Of a stretch of DNA of 64,000 nucleotides, positions 21,143 to 30,266 are shown in pieces. The translations under genes were made by a program, and so were the position numbers. How positions within the stretch are numbered: position 1 is the first letter of the stretch; every line of letters starts with the position of its first letter. Source of the stretch: Streptomyces diacarni (GTDB taxonomy: Bacteria; Actinomycetota; Actinomycetes; Streptomycetales; Streptomycetaceae); NCBI RefSeq assembly GCF_003323715.1, contig NZ_QOIN01000025.1, positions 1 to 64,000 of the forward strand, written 5' to 3'. The notes below the pieces were generated by a model. It saw only the letters and a list, made by a program, of their open reading frames with translations. It had not been told where the DNA came from and made no database searches.

Positions 21143-21781
21143 ATGCGGAACCAGCCGACGGCCCGGTACGTCCTGCCCGAGTACACAGAGCGCACCAGCA
21201 GCGGAACGCGGAGGATGGATCCGTACGCGAAGCTGATGGAGGAGCGGATCGTCTTCCTCGGAACCCAGATCGACGACACCTCGGCCAACGACGTGATGGC
21301 CCAGTTCGTGCACCTCGAACACACCGCGCCCGACCAGGACATCTCGCTCTACATCAATTCGCCGGGCGGCTCGTTCACGGCGATGGCCGCGATCTACGAC
21401 ACGATGCGGTTCGTCACCTGCGACATCGAGACCGTCTGCCTGGGGCAGGCCGCGTCGGCGGCCTCCGTCCTGCTGGCCGCCGGCACCCCGGGCAAGCGGC
21501 TCGCGCTGCCGGGCGCCCGCGTCCTCATCCACCAGCCGGCCCTCGCCGAACCCGCGCAGGGCCAGATCGCCGACCTGGAGATCCAGGCCCGGGAGATGCT
21601 CAGGACCCGGGAGAAGCTGGAGGAGCTGTACGAACGCCACACAGGCCGGCCCCGCAACCGGATCAGCACGGACCTCGAACGCGACAAGATCTTCACCGCC
21701 GAGGAGGCCGTCGAGTACGGGATCATCGACCGGCTCACGGCCAGCCGCAAGACCTCCCCCGCGCACCCCGTGCGGAGGTGA
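21143..21781 (+). CDS. clpP: ClpP-like ATP-dependent protease subunit (paralogue)
   Basis: A 212-aa self-compartmentalising serine protease subunit that works with a Clp ATPase. The triad is present: Ser in [11 protein letters not shown], His in VLIHQPAL and Asp in [15 protein letters not shown]; the substrate-groove motif [14 protein letters not shown] is conserved. ATG at 21143 has GGAG 9 nt upstream. It is a lone copy, not a clpP1P2 pair, resembling the stress-inducible clpP3/clpP4 class of Streptomyces. A small gene follows 7 nt later, and a strong palindrome overlaps its promoter. Confidence 0.93.
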   Translation: MRNQPTARYVLPEYTERTSSGTRRMDPYAKLMEERIVFLGTQIDDTSANDVMAQFVHLEHTAPDQDISLYINSPGGSFTAMAAIYDTMRFVTCDIETVCLGQAASAASVLLAAGTPGKRLALPGARVLIHQPALAEPAQGQIADLEIQAREMLRTREKLEELYERHTGRPRNRISTDLERDKIFTAEEAVEYGIIDRLTASRKTSPAHPVRR

Positions 21782-21788
21782 GCCGGCC

Positions 21789-22103
21789 ATGGGGAGCCAC
21801 CCGTGTCCTTCCGACCTGCCGCCGCTGCCCGCGCTGACGCGCGCCGAATGCGACGTGGTGGACACCTACCTGGAAGCCCTCGACCTGATGGGCAGGATCA
21901 ATCCGGCGCGCGGCAGCGACACCTACCGGAGCCTGCGTGCCGCACAAGGGCTGGTCAGCAAGGCGGTCCGGCTGCGGGACGCGCTGACGCTGATGCACGA
22001 ACGAGGCGAGAGCGAGCTGCACGCGGAGACGCTGGAGCGGGCACTGCGCGTGCTCGACGGGGAGCGGCGTGCGGGACTGGTCGGGCCGCCACGGCGTGGC
22101 TAG
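21789..22103 (+). CDS. Small conserved-looking helical protein, unknown function
   Basis: A 104-aa predicted helical soluble protein (LTRAECDVVDTYLEALDLMG, then RDALTLMHERGESELHAETL). No family is recognised. GGAGG stands 10 nt before the ATG, overlapping the clpP stop region, so it is almost certainly co-translated with clpP. A role as ClpP adaptor or substrate is only a guess from position. Confidence 0.6.
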   Translation: MGSHPCPSDLPPLPALTRAECDVVDTYLEALDLMGRINPARGSDTYRSLRAAQGLVSKAVRLRDALTLMHERGESELHAETLERALRVLDGERRAGLVGPPRRG

Positions 22104-22121
22104 AGCGCGGACCATGACGTC

Positions 22122-22176
22122 GGCAACCGCGCCGCTCTCGCCGGGACGGCCCGGAGCGGTGAGCGGCGCAGTTGCC
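22122..22176. terminator. Long hairpin after the clpP operon
   Basis: 22122-22137 (GGCAACCGCGCCGCTC) pairs with 22161-22176 at 15 of 16 positions; the 23-nt loop itself contains CCGGGACGGCCCGG. The remaining sequence up to 22459 shows no gene. Confidence 0.65.
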
Positions 22177-22459
22177 GGGCGCGGTCGCGACGGCCGCCAC
22201 CACGGGCTGCGCCCGTACCTGCGACGCATGTCAAGTCGTCACCTCCTCAACCGGTGACGTCTTCACCGGAGCAGGAGCCCGGAGGGGGGTAGGTGCACCA
22301 GGGGCGGAGGGGTAGGCACCTGGCGGGCCGGGGGGCCCGCACCAGTGCGTCGTCGTGCGGAAGGCGTGAGGCTGAACTCGCCTTTGATCAGCGACGTCTG
22401 GAGGAACTCGTGTCCAACTCCGCCTCACCGTTCCCCCGCAGGCCCCCCCGACGGGGCCG

Positions 22460-22723
22460 ATGGCGGCGGCGCTGCGCACGACCGACGCCCTATGCACCGA
22501 CTGGGCCCCCCGCGCACCGGTCCGGCTCTACATGGCGACGGGGGACGAGCAGGCCGTCACCGCCAACACGGAGCGCTGCCAGGAGGCTCTGCGCGCCAGC
22601 GGCGTGGAGGCCCCGGTGGTTGACCTCGGCGCTGTCGACCACCAGGGATCCCGTCACCTGGGGTCCAACGTGGCGGCCACGTCGGCGATCGTGCGCTGGT
22701 TCGGTGAACTGCGCCGACGGTGA
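22460..22723 (+). pseudogene. C-terminal remnant of an alpha/beta hydrolase (lipase-like)
   Basis: The 87-residue frame reads like the C-terminal part of a secreted alpha/beta hydrolase. APVRLYMATGDEQAV is the Asp-bearing strand, then ANTERCQEALRASGVEAPVV, then the segment SRHLGSNVAATSAIVRWF. Nothing upstream supplies the lid or the GxSxG nucleophile, so it is a decayed fragment. Family assignment rests on pattern alone. Confidence 0.5.
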
Positions 22724-22766
22724 CTCCCGCGGCGCCCCGGGGAAGCCGACTGGTGCCCGCCGGCCC

Positions 22767-23198
22767 TCAGGCCGTCGCCATGGGCATCCAGGGGAGGTCG
22801 ACCCAGACGGTCTTGCCGCCCCGTCCCGCGGGGGCGACGGTCATCCGGCCGCCCGACTCCGCTGTCAGGGCACGGATGATGGCCAGGCCGCGCCCGTTGT
22901 CCTGCTGCACGGCGGCGGGGAGGCGGCGCGGCCTTCTCGGGTGGGAGTCGCTCACGCCGAGGCGCAGCCACTCGGCGCCCTCCAGCCGCAGGTCCACGGT
23001 GAAGACCGGCGACTGCCCGCAGGTGTGCTGGACGGCGTTGGTGGCGAGTTCGGAGACGATCAGGCGCAGCGACTCCATGACGTCGGTGGACTCGCCCAGG
23101 CCCCAGGAGAGCAGGACGTCCGTGACGTGTCTGCGTGCCGCGGTGACGGAGGCGGGGGCGCTCGGCAGCGTGAGCGTCGCTTCCTGGTTGTCTGCCAT
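22767..23198 (-). CDS. RsbW-like ATP-binding protein (HATPase_c, serine kinase/anti-sigma type)
   Basis: A 143-aa single-domain GHKL ATPase. N-box is ESLRLIVSELATNAVQHT; the G1/G2 region is DNGRGLAIIRALTAESGG and then GKTVWVDLPW. Streptomyces has dozens of such proteins, which regulate sigma factors or anti-anti-sigma factors. The start at 23198 (MADNQEATLTLPS) is where family similarity begins and has AAGGGA upstream. No sigma or anti-anti-sigma gene is adjacent. Confidence 0.85.
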   Translation of the reverse strand: MADNQEATLTLPSAPASVTAARRHVTDVLLSWGLGESTDVMESLRLIVSELATNAVQHTCGQSPVFTVDLRLEGAEWLRLGVSDSHPRRPRRLPAAVQQDNGRGLAIIRALTAESGGRMTVAPAGRGGKTVWVDLPWMPMATA

Positions 23199-23448
23199 GG
23201 CGAGGGCGTCCCTTTCCCGGGGGCCGTGGGCTGCCGCGTCGTGCGGCGGCGGGCGCCGGTGTGAGGAGAGCGGGAGACGGAGCGGCCCGGTCGACCGCTG
23301 CGCGACAGAGTGCCACTCCGCCGGGGACTGTGCGGCCGAACCTGCTGGTTGCACCGTCAACTGTCGCTCGAAGCGGTGAACTTGTCGGCGAGGGCTCACC
23401 TCTGTCCGCCTTGGGACGTAACGCGGCGTACCCGCCGGTCCGGCTCCG

Positions 23449-24656
23449 TCAGCCGCCGCTCGGGGCGGTCGCGATCACGGCGTCCACGGCCCGCGTGAGA
23501 GCGGCCCCGTCCAGGTCACCGCGTGCGGTCAGCCGCAGCCGGGAGACGCCGTCGGGGACGGACGGCGGGCGGAAACAACCGACCTGGACGCCCACGGCCC
23601 GCAGCGCGGCGGCCCACGCGAGAGCGGCCCGCGCGGACGGCGCGCGGACGGCGACGACCGCGGCGTCGGGGCGGGTGGCGTCGAGACCCGCGGCGGTGAG
23701 CCGGCTGTGCACGGCGGCAGCCGCCGCGCGGGTGCGGGCCGCCCGCTCGGGTTCGCGGCGCAGCAGCCGCAGCGCGCCGAGGGCGGCTCCGGCCGCCGCT
23801 GGGGCGAGGCCGGTGTCGAAGATGACCGTGCGGGCGGTGTTGACCAGGTGGGCGATGACGTGCGCGGGGCCGAGGACCGCGCCGCCCTGGCTGCCCAGCG
23901 CCTTGGAGAGGGTGACGGTGGCGACCGTGCCCTGAGCGCCCGCGAGCCCGGCCGCGCACAGTGCTCCTCGCCCGCCCTCGCCCACGACGCCGAGACCGTG
24001 CGCGTCGTCGACGAGCAGTCTGCGCCGGCGTCGGCACAGACGGCGGCCAGCGCGCCCAGTGGTGCCGCGTTGCCGTCGACGGAGAAGACCGAGTCGGTGA
24101 CGACGAGCGCGCTCTCCCCCGGGGCGCGGGCCGCGAGTTCCCTGGCGACGGCCTCCGGGTCGGCGTGCGCGGCGACGGCCGTACGGGCGCGGGAGAGGCG
24201 GCAGCCGTCGATGAGCGAGGCGTGGTTGCGGGCGTCGGAGACGAGGAGCCCCGGGCCCGCGGGGTCGGCGGTGCAGGCGGTGACGGCGGCGAGGTTCGCC
24301 GCGTACCCGGAGGAGAGGACCAGCGCCGCCTCGAAACCGCAGAAACCTGCCAGTTCCGCTTCCAGTTCGGCGTGCAGCTCGGTGGTTCCCGTGACCAGCC
24401 GGGATCCGCCGGCGCCCGCACCCCAACGGCGGGCGGCCCGGGCGGCCGCCGAGGTCACCTCGGGGTGGCGGGAGAGCCCGAGGTAGTCGTTGCCCGCCAG
24501 GTCGAGCAGCGCGGAGTCTGCGGCCCGCGGCGTCAAAGTGCGCAGCAGTCCGGCCGTGCGGCGCGATCGCAGGACGTCGGCCGTCCAGGCGAAGGGGTCG
24601 GCGAAGGGGGTCACTGCCGTGTACCGGGCAGCGTCGTGGGCCGGGTCCGTGGGCAT
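23449..24656 (-). pseudogene. bioF: 8-amino-7-oxononanoate synthase, frameshifted
   Basis: Encodes the PLP enzyme that condenses pimeloyl thioester with alanine in biotin synthesis. The first part (from MPTDPAHD at 24656) carries LDLAGNDYLGLSRHPEV, GSRLVTGTTELH and VTDSVFSVDG. The second part in another frame carries LLVDDAHGLGVVGEGGRG, the PLP Lys in VTLSKALGSQGG and the C-terminus. The switch is at about 24020, where adding one base would restore CADAGA-R-LLVDDAHGLG. Both halves are well conserved, so this is a recent -1 mutation or a sequencing error. It diverges from bioB. Confidence 0.88.
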
Positions 24657-24686
24657 GGCGCTCTCTTCGTCCGGGCGTCGTCGTAC

Positions 24687-24740
24687 CCCGGCCAACAACC
24701 GGGGCGTTTGTATATAGTCAATAGAACGTAACCTGTCATG
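24687..24740. promoter_or_regulatory. Divergent bioF / bioBAD promoter region
   Basis: A CCCCGG-CCGGGG hairpin precedes a conspicuously AT-rich stretch (about 24706-24730) that includes TATAGT at 24713-24718. Overlapping divergent promoters and a biotin-responsive operator are expected here, but no BirA- or BioQ-type consensus was recognised. Confidence 0.4.
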
Positions 24741-24837
24741 CCGGACGTCGAGGTGTGACAACGTCCACAGCTCGGACGAGCAGTCTTGTGGACTTCCTCC
24801 ATACCCCGGTGCGGTGCCGTCGGCCAGGATCATGCTC

Positions 24838-26037
24838 ATGGACGACCTGCTGAACGCACTGGCGGACAAGGGCGTGCGGGGCGAGACGCCCACGCGTGAC
24901 GAGGCACTGGCGGTGCTGCGGACAAGCGATGACGACCTGCTCGACGTGGTCGCGGCGGCCGGGAAGGTGCGCCGCCGGTGGTTCGGGCGGCGAGTGAAAC
25001 TCAACTACCTGGTGAACCTGAAGTCGGGGCTGTGCCCCGAGGACTGCTCCTACTGCTCACAGCGGCTGGGTTCGCGAACGGGCATCCTCAAGTACTCCTG
25101 GCTGCAGCCCGACGAGGCCGCCGAGGCCGCGGCGGCGGGCGTGCGCGGCGGAGCCAAGCGGGTCTGCGTCGTGGCGAGCGGACGCGGGCCGTCCGACCGC
25201 GACGTCTCCCGGGTCTCGGAGACGATCGAGGCCATCAAGGAGCGCAACGCGCAGGTGGAGGTGTGCGCCTGCCTCGGGCTGCTGGCCGACGGACAGGCCG
25301 AGCGGCTTCGCCGGGCGGGCGCCGACGCCTACAACCACAACCTCAACACCTCCGAGGCCACCTACGGGGACATCTGCACCACGCACACCTACGAGGACCG
25401 GGTCTCCACCGTCGAACGGGCGCGGGGCGCGGGACTCTCGCCGTGCTCGGGGCTGATCGCGGGCATGGGCGAGTCGGACGAGGACCTCGTCGACGTGGTC
25501 TTCTCGCTGCGGGACCTGGACGCGGACTCGGTGCCCGTCAACTTCCTGCTGCCGTTCGAGGGCACGCCGCTGGCCGACGAGTGGAACATGACACCGCAGC
25601 GGGCGCTGCGCATTCTGGCCATGGTGCGTTTCGTCTGCCCCGACGTGGAGGTACGCCTCGCGGCCGGGCGCGAGGTGCACCTGCGGTCGCTCCAGCCGCT
25701 GGCGCTGTACCTGGCCAACTCCCTCTTCCTGGGCGACTACCTCACCAGCGAGGGGCAGGCCGGGAAGGCCGACCTGGAGATGATCCGGGACGCGGGATTC
25801 GTGGTGGAGGACGCCGCGACGACGACACTGCCAGGGCACAGGCGCGGGCAGCGTGCGGACGACGGAGGCGGTGCGGACGGTCCGGACGGGGTGAACGAGG
25901 CGGACGGCGCGGGCGCGGTGTCGGCCGGGAGCCGCGCGGGCGGGGCGGACGCGGTGGCCGACCGGCCCGCACGCCCGCACGAGCGGGTGGCGGTGCGGCG
26001 GCGCGGCGCGGGGACGGAGCTGCCGCCCAATGCCTGA
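24838..26037 (+). CDS. bioB: Biotin synthase
   Basis: A 399-aa radical SAM enzyme that inserts sulfur into dethiobiotin. The [4Fe-4S] motif is [10 protein letters not shown]; other conserved blocks are [20 protein letters not shown], the [13 protein letters not shown] loop and [14 protein letters not shown]. The second ATG (24838) is preferred because AGGA lies 8 nt upstream. After the catalytic domain, about 70 residues of Gly/Ala/Asp/Arg-rich sequence form an extension not found in E. coli BioB. The stop overlaps bioA by 8 nt. Confidence 0.95.
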   Translation: MDDLLNALADKGVRGETPTRDEALAVLRTSDDDLLDVVAAAGKVRRRWFGRRVKLNYLVNLKSGLCPEDCSYCSQRLGSRTGILKYSWLQPDEAAEAAAAGVRGGAKRVCVVASGRGPSDRDVSRVSETIEAIKERNAQVEVCACLGLLADGQAERLRRAGADAYNHNLNTSEATYGDICTTHTYEDRVSTVERARGAGLSPCSGLIAGMGESDEDLVDVVFSLRDLDADSVPVNFLLPFEGTPLADEWNMTPQRALRILAMVRFVCPDVEVRLAAGREVHLRSLQPLALYLANSLFLGDYLTSEGQAGKADLEMIRDAGFVVEDAATTTLPGHRRGQRADDGGGADGPDGVNEADGAGAVSAGSRAGGADAVADRPARPHERVAVRRRGAGTELPPNA

Positions 26038-27376
26038 GCGGGCCACCACGGCAGCGCGCGGCGACAGGCGCGCCCCCGCACCCCTGGCGCCCACCGAGCT
26101 GCTGGCGCTCGACCGGCGGCACGTGTGGCACCCCTACGCCCCGATGCCCGGCACCGCCGAGCCGCTCGTCGTGGAGTCGGCCTCCGGCGTGCGACTGCGG
26201 CTGGCGCGGGAGGCGTACGGGCGGCGGGAGCTGATCGACGGCATGTCGTCCTGGTGGTCGGCCGTCCACGGCTACAACCACCCGGTGCTGAACGAGGCGG
26301 CCCGCGGGCAACTCGGCCGGATGAGCCATGTGATGTTCGGCGGTCTCACGCACGAGCCCGCCGTGCGGCTGGCGGAGCGGCTGGCCCGCCTCACCCCCGG
26401 CGACCTGGAACACGTGTTCCTGTCCGATTCCGGATCGGTCGCCGTCGAGGTCGCGGTCAAGATGTGCCTCCAGCACTGGCGCTCCCTGGGCATGCCGGGC
26501 AAGCGGCGGCTGATGACGTGGCGCGGCGGCTACCACGGCGACACCTGGCAGCCGATGTCGGTGTGCGACCCGGAGGGCGGGATGCACCACCTGTGGTCGG
26601 GCGCGCTGCCCGTTCAGGTGTTCGCCGAAGCACCGCCCCCCGGCTTCGACGCCGCACCCGACGAGGAATACCTCGCGCGGCTGCGGGAGTTGGTGGGACG
26701 GCACGCGCACGAACTGGCCGCCGTCATCGTCGAGCCGGTCGTCCAGGGCGCCGGCGGCATGCGCTTCCACTCCCCCGCCTACGTCCGCGCGCTGCGCGAG
26801 GCCTGCGACGAGCACGACGTCCTGCTCGTACTCGACGAGATCGCCACGGGCTTCGGCCGCACGGGCGCGCTGTTCGCGGCCGAACACGCCGGGGTGGTGC
26901 CGGACGTGATGTGCGTCGGCAAGGCGTTGACCGGCGGCTACCTGTCCATGGCGGCGACCGTGTGCACCCCGCGTGTGGCGGAGGGGATCGCACGCGGCTC
27001 GGTGCCGGTGCTGGCACACGGCCCGACGTTCATGGGCAATCCCCTGGCGTCCGCCATCGCAGGGGCCTCCCTCGACCTGCTGCTGTCGCAGGACTGGCGG
27101 GCCCGGGTGCGCCGGGTCGGCGACGGGCTGCGTACCGGGCTCGCGGAGGCGGCCGGGGTGCCGGGCGTGCGGGAGGTGAGCGTGCTGGGGGCCATCGGTG
27201 TCGTCCGGCTCGACCACGAGGTGGACCTCGCCGCCGCCACCCGCGCCGCCGTACGGGCCGGGGTGTGGCTGCGGCCGTTCCGCGACATGGTGTACGCCAT
27301 GCCGCCGTACGTCACCGCTGACGAGGACGTCGCACGGATCGCCGCCGCCATGTGCGCGGTGGCGCGCGAAGCGTGA
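26030..27376 (+). CDS. bioA: Adenosylmethionine-8-amino-7-oxononanoate aminotransferase
   Basis: A 448-aa fold-type I PLP aminotransferase making 7,8-diaminopelargonate with SAM as amino donor. Motifs are [25 protein letters not shown], the cofactor region [10 protein letters not shown], the Asp motif [15 protein letters not shown] and PLP Lys in [10 protein letters not shown]. It overlaps bioB and is followed 29 nt later by bioD. Confidence 0.96.
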   Translation: MPERATTAARGDRRAPAPLAPTELLALDRRHVWHPYAPMPGTAEPLVVESASGVRLRLAREAYGRRELIDGMSSWWSAVHGYNHPVLNEAARGQLGRMSHVMFGGLTHEPAVRLAERLARLTPGDLEHVFLSDSGSVAVEVAVKMCLQHWRSLGMPGKRRLMTWRGGYHGDTWQPMSVCDPEGGMHHLWSGALPVQVFAEAPPPGFDAAPDEEYLARLRELVGRHAHELAAVIVEPVVQGAGGMRFHSPAYVRALREACDEHDVLLVLDEIATGFGRTGALFAAEHAGVVPDVMCVGKALTGGYLSMAATVCTPRVAEGIARGSVPVLAHGPTFMGNPLASAIAGASLDLLLSQDWRARVRRVGDGLRTGLAEAAGVPGVREVSVLGAIGVVRLDHEVDLAAATRAAVRAGVWLRPFRDMVYAMPPYVTADEDVARIAAAMCAVAREA

Positions 27377-27405
27377 GAGCGGAGAACAGAAGGGCTGGAC
27401 GGACG

Positions 27406-28107
27406 ATGCGTGGTGTGCTCTGTGTCTCGGGGGCAGGGACGGAGATCGGCAAGACGGTGACCACCGCGGCGGTGGCGGCGTGCGCCCTGCGCGCGGGACG
27501 GTCGGTGGCCGTGCTCAAACCCGCGCAGACCGGGGTGGCACCCGAAGAGCCCGGGGACGTGGCCGAGGTCGGGCGCCTCGTGGGAGACAACCGGATCACC
27601 GGAGTCGAGTTGGCGCGCTATCCGGACCCGTTGGCCCCGCAGACCGCCGCCCGGCGTGCGGGCATGGCGTGCCTGTCCGCGCGCCAGGTCGCGGACGCGG
27701 CGGAGAAACTGGCCGCCTCACACGATCTCGTGCTGGTGGAGGGCGCGGGCGGGCTGCTGGTGCGGTTCGACGAGGAGGGTTCGACGCTGGCGGACGTGGC
27801 CCGGCTGCTGGCCGCCCCGGTGCTCGTCGTCGTCCAGGCGGGGCTCGGCACGCTCAACACGGCCGCGCTGACGGCCGAGGCGCTGCGGACCCGGCAGGTG
27901 GCGGGGGCCGGCATGGTGATCGGCTCCCTGCCCGCCGACCCCGGGCCCGCCGAGCGCTGCAACGTGGCCGACCTCCCCCGCTACGCCGGCCTTCCGCTGG
28001 TGGGCGCCGTTCCCGAAGGGGCGGGCCGGCTGGCTCCCGAGCCCTTCCGCGCCGCCGCCCCCGGCTGGCTCGCCCCCTCGCTCGGAGGCTGCGGCCACCC
28101 GAGCTGA
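27406..28107 (+). CDS. bioD: Dethiobiotin synthetase
   Basis: A 233-aa ATP-dependent carboxylase closing the ureido ring of biotin. It has the P-loop GAGTEIGKT near the N-terminus, the substrate region KPAQTG, and the VEGAGGLLVRF loop. It is the last gene of the bioBAD operon. ATG at 27406 begins the conserved sequence; the upstream extension in the frame belongs to bioA's 3' end. Confidence 0.95.
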   Translation: MRGVLCVSGAGTEIGKTVTTAAVAACALRAGRSVAVLKPAQTGVAPEEPGDVAEVGRLVGDNRITGVELARYPDPLAPQTAARRAGMACLSARQVADAAEKLAASHDLVLVEGAGGLLVRFDEEGSTLADVARLLAAPVLVVVQAGLGTLNTAALTAEALRTRQVAGAGMVIGSLPADPGPAERCNVADLPRYAGLPLVGAVPEGAGRLAPEPFRAAAPGWLAPSLGGCGHPS

Positions 28108-28205
28108 GCCGCCACCCTCGAACCGCCCCATCGCCCCACCACGCCGCCGTCCCACCAGGCAGAACGGCGTGGCGGTCGGCCGGCGGGCGTGGTGGTATCC
28201 GCCGC

Positions 28206-28658
28206 ATGAGTGAACTGAGCATCCGCCCCGCGGGCGAGGGGGACATCGACCAGGTGCTGGCCTTCTGGCGCGAGGCGGCCGAGGGCACCAGCGTCAGCGA
28301 CGACCGGGACGGCGTCACCCGGCTGATCGCCCGCGATCCCGAAGCCCTGCTGCTGGCGGAGCACGACGGACAACTCGTGGGCACGGTGATCGCCGGGTGT
28401 GGGGGCACCTCCCGGCCGGAGGCTGGGGGAGGTTGGCGGTGTTCCCTCTATCGGCTGGCCGTTCTGCCCTCCCACCGCCGCCGGGGCGTCTCCCGGGGGC
28501 TGCTGACGGCCGCGGAGGAACGGTTCGCCGCGCTCGGCGGCCGGCGCGGCGATGCCATGGTGTTGGACGACAACGAGCGGGCACACCGCGCCTGGGAGGC
28601 CGCGGGTTACGCTCCGCAACCCCTCTGGAGCCGCTGGGTGAAACCCCTCACCGGCTGA
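28206..28658 (+). CDS. GNAT family N-acetyltransferase with inserted repeat-encoded peptide
   Basis: A 150-aa acetyl-CoA-dependent acetyltransferase. Motif A is LYRLAVLPSHRRRGVSRGLL and motif B is near the C-terminus (NERAHRAWEAAGY). Between strands beta-3 and beta-4 (about residues 65-76) the sequence CGGTSRPEAGGGW is encoded by a 32-bp palindromic repeat (28400-28431) also present in the mug gene. The insertion keeps the frame and falls in a loop, so activity may be preserved. Substrate unknown. Confidence 0.85.
   Translation: MSELSIRPAGEGDIDQVLAFWREAAEGTSVSDDRDGVTRLIARDPEALLLAEHDGQLVGTVIAGCGGTSRPEAGGGWRCSLYRLAVLPSHRRRGVSRGLLTAAEERFAALGGRRGDAMVLDDNERAHRAWEAAGYAPQPLWSRWVKPLTG
28400..28431 (-). 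repeat. 32-bp dispersed palindromic repeat, copy 1 (inside GNAT gene)
   Basis: On the minus strand it begins CTCCCCCAG and ends GGGAGGTGCCCCCA. It differs from copy 2 at 33860 at only three or four central positions. The inverted CTCC/GGAG arms can form a hairpin. Confidence 0.8.
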
Positions 28659-28715
28659 CGAGCCCCGGGAAACGCCCCGGTCAGCGGGGGGAACCCGCGA
28701 GCCGTCCGGTCCGTT

Positions 28716-28907
28716 TACGATGGAAACACCGCCGGGCCCGCACGTGCGCAGGCCCGGCGCCGTCATCACAAGTGAAAGGTGTGAGCGTCCGCCCATGGGC
28801 GACCCTCCTAGTTGCATCCCCCCACATCTCGTGCGGCGGATGGCCTCACGACACCGCGCGTGCCCGCGCCTCCTGGCCCACCATGGGAAGGAGGTGAAGG
28901 AGCGTTG
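28716..28907 (+). promoter_or_regulatory. Structured 5' leader of the CNNM/CBS operon
   Basis: TACGAT at 28716-28721 is a candidate -10. A perfect 9-bp stem (28730-28738 with 28751-28759) enclosing the palindrome CGCACGTGCG follows at once. About 150 nt more of untranslated leader precede the start codon. No known riboswitch class was recognised. Confidence 0.4.
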
Positions 28908-30266
28908 ATGGAAGTCCTTCTGCTGCTCGTGGCGCTGCTGCTGGCGCTGGCCTGCGGTGGTTTCGTCGCGGCGGAGTTCTCCCTCACGACCGTCGAGCGC
29001 AGCGAACTGGAGCGAGCGGAGCAGCGTGGTGAGCGCGGCGCCAAGAGCGCGCTTGCGGCCGTGCGCTCCCTCACCTTCCAGCTCTCCGGCGCCCAGCTGG
29101 GCATCACCGTCACCAACCTGGTGGTCGGCATGCTCTCCGAGCCGTCCATCGCGGCGCTGATCTCCGGGCCGCTGCGTTCTCTGGGCGTGCCCTCCTCGGC
29201 GTCCTCGTCCGTCGCCCTGGTGCTCGGCACCGCCCTGTCCACCGTCGTGCTGATGGTGATCGGTGAGCTGGTGCCCAAGAACTGGGCGATCTCCAAACCG
29301 CTGCCGGTGGCCAAGCGGGTGGCGACGCCGCAGCGCGTCTTCTCCGCCGCGTTCCGCCCGCTGATCCGGCATCTGAACAACACCGCCAACCGCATCCTGC
29401 GGCGGATGGGCCTGGAGCCCACCGAGGAGCTGGCCTCGGCCCGCTCGCCGCAGGAGCTGGTGGCGCTGGCGCGGCACTCCGCGAAGGAGGGCGCGCTGGA
29501 GGAGGACACGGCCGATCTGTTCGTGCGCACCCTGCACCTGGCGGAGCTGACGGCGGAGAACGTCATGACGCCCCGCGTGCAGGTCACCTCGCTGGAGGTG
29601 GCCGCGACGGTGGAGGACGTCGCCAATGCGACCCGTGCCACCGGGCTGTCCCGCTTCCCCGTCTACCGGGGCAACCTGGACACCGTCGTCGGCATCGTCC
29701 GGATCAAGGACGTGCTGGCGGTGCCCGCCGAGCAGCGGCCGCGGCGCCCGGTGACCGAGCTGATGCGCGAGGCGCTGCTGGTGCCCGAGTCGCTGACGGT
29801 CGACCGGCTGCTGGACCAGCTCTCCGGCGGCGACCGCAGCATCGCGGTCGTCATCGACGAGTACGGCGGCACGGCAGGTGTCGTCACCCTGGAGGACATC
29901 ATCGAGGAGGTCGTCGGCGAGGTCCGCGACGAGCACGACCCGCTGGAGACACCCGACCTGGCCCCGGCGGGAGAGGACGCCGAGGGCCGGCGGATCTACG
30001 ACGCGGACGGCGCGGCCCGCACCGACCAGCTGGAGGCCATCGGGCTCCGCGCTCCGGAGGGCCCCTTCGAGACGCTGGCCGGCCTGATAGCCACCGAGCT
30101 GGGCCGGATCCCGGCCGCGGGCGACACGGCGACGGTCGCCGGCTGGCGGATCGAGGTGACGGACGCGTCGGGGCGGCGAGCGGCCCAGGTGCGGCTGCAC
30201 AGCCCCAGGCCGGGTGAGGACCCCGCGCATGCGGACGACGACAAGCGGGCGGAGGCACGGCGATGA
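28908..30266 (+). CDS. CNNM/CorC-type transporter-like protein (DUF21 + CBS pair + CorC domain)
   Basis: A 452-aa membrane protein. DUF21/CNNM transmembrane domain (about 1-190, starting LLLLVALLLALACGGFVAAEFSL without its first residues), two CBS motifs (about 205-325: ENVMTPRVQV and RSIAVVIDEYGGTAGVVTLE) and a C-terminal CorC/HlyC ion-associated domain. The family is linked to Mg2+ or Co2+ efflux. AAGGAG lies 5 nt before the ATG; an upstream TTG is an alternative. It overlaps the next gene by 4 nt. Confidence 0.92.
   Translation: MEVLLLLVALLLALACGGFVAAEFSLTTVERSELERAEQRGERGAKSALAAVRSLTFQLSGAQLGITVTNLVVGMLSEPSIAALISGPLRSLGVPSSASSSVALVLGTALSTVVLMVIGELVPKNWAISKPLPVAKRVATPQRVFSAAFRPLIRHLNNTANRILRRMGLEPTEELASARSPQELVALARHSAKEGALEEDTADLFVRTLHLAELTAENVMTPRVQVTSLEVAATVEDVANATRATGLSRFPVYRGNLDTVVGIVRIKDVLAVPAEQRPRRPVTELMREALLVPESLTVDRLLDQLSGGDRSIAVVIDEYGGTAGVVTLEDIIEEVVGEVRDEHDPLETPDLAPAGEDAEGRRIYDADGAARTDQLEAIGLRAPEGPFETLAGLIATELGRIPAAGDTATVAGWRIEVTDASGRRAAQVRLHSPRPGEDPAHADDDKRAEARR

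Noticed and set aside
24700..24740. BirA or BioQ biotin operator
   Set aside because: The AT-rich stretch does not match TTGTAAACC-type or TGAAC-N3-GTTAC-type dyads closely enough to call.
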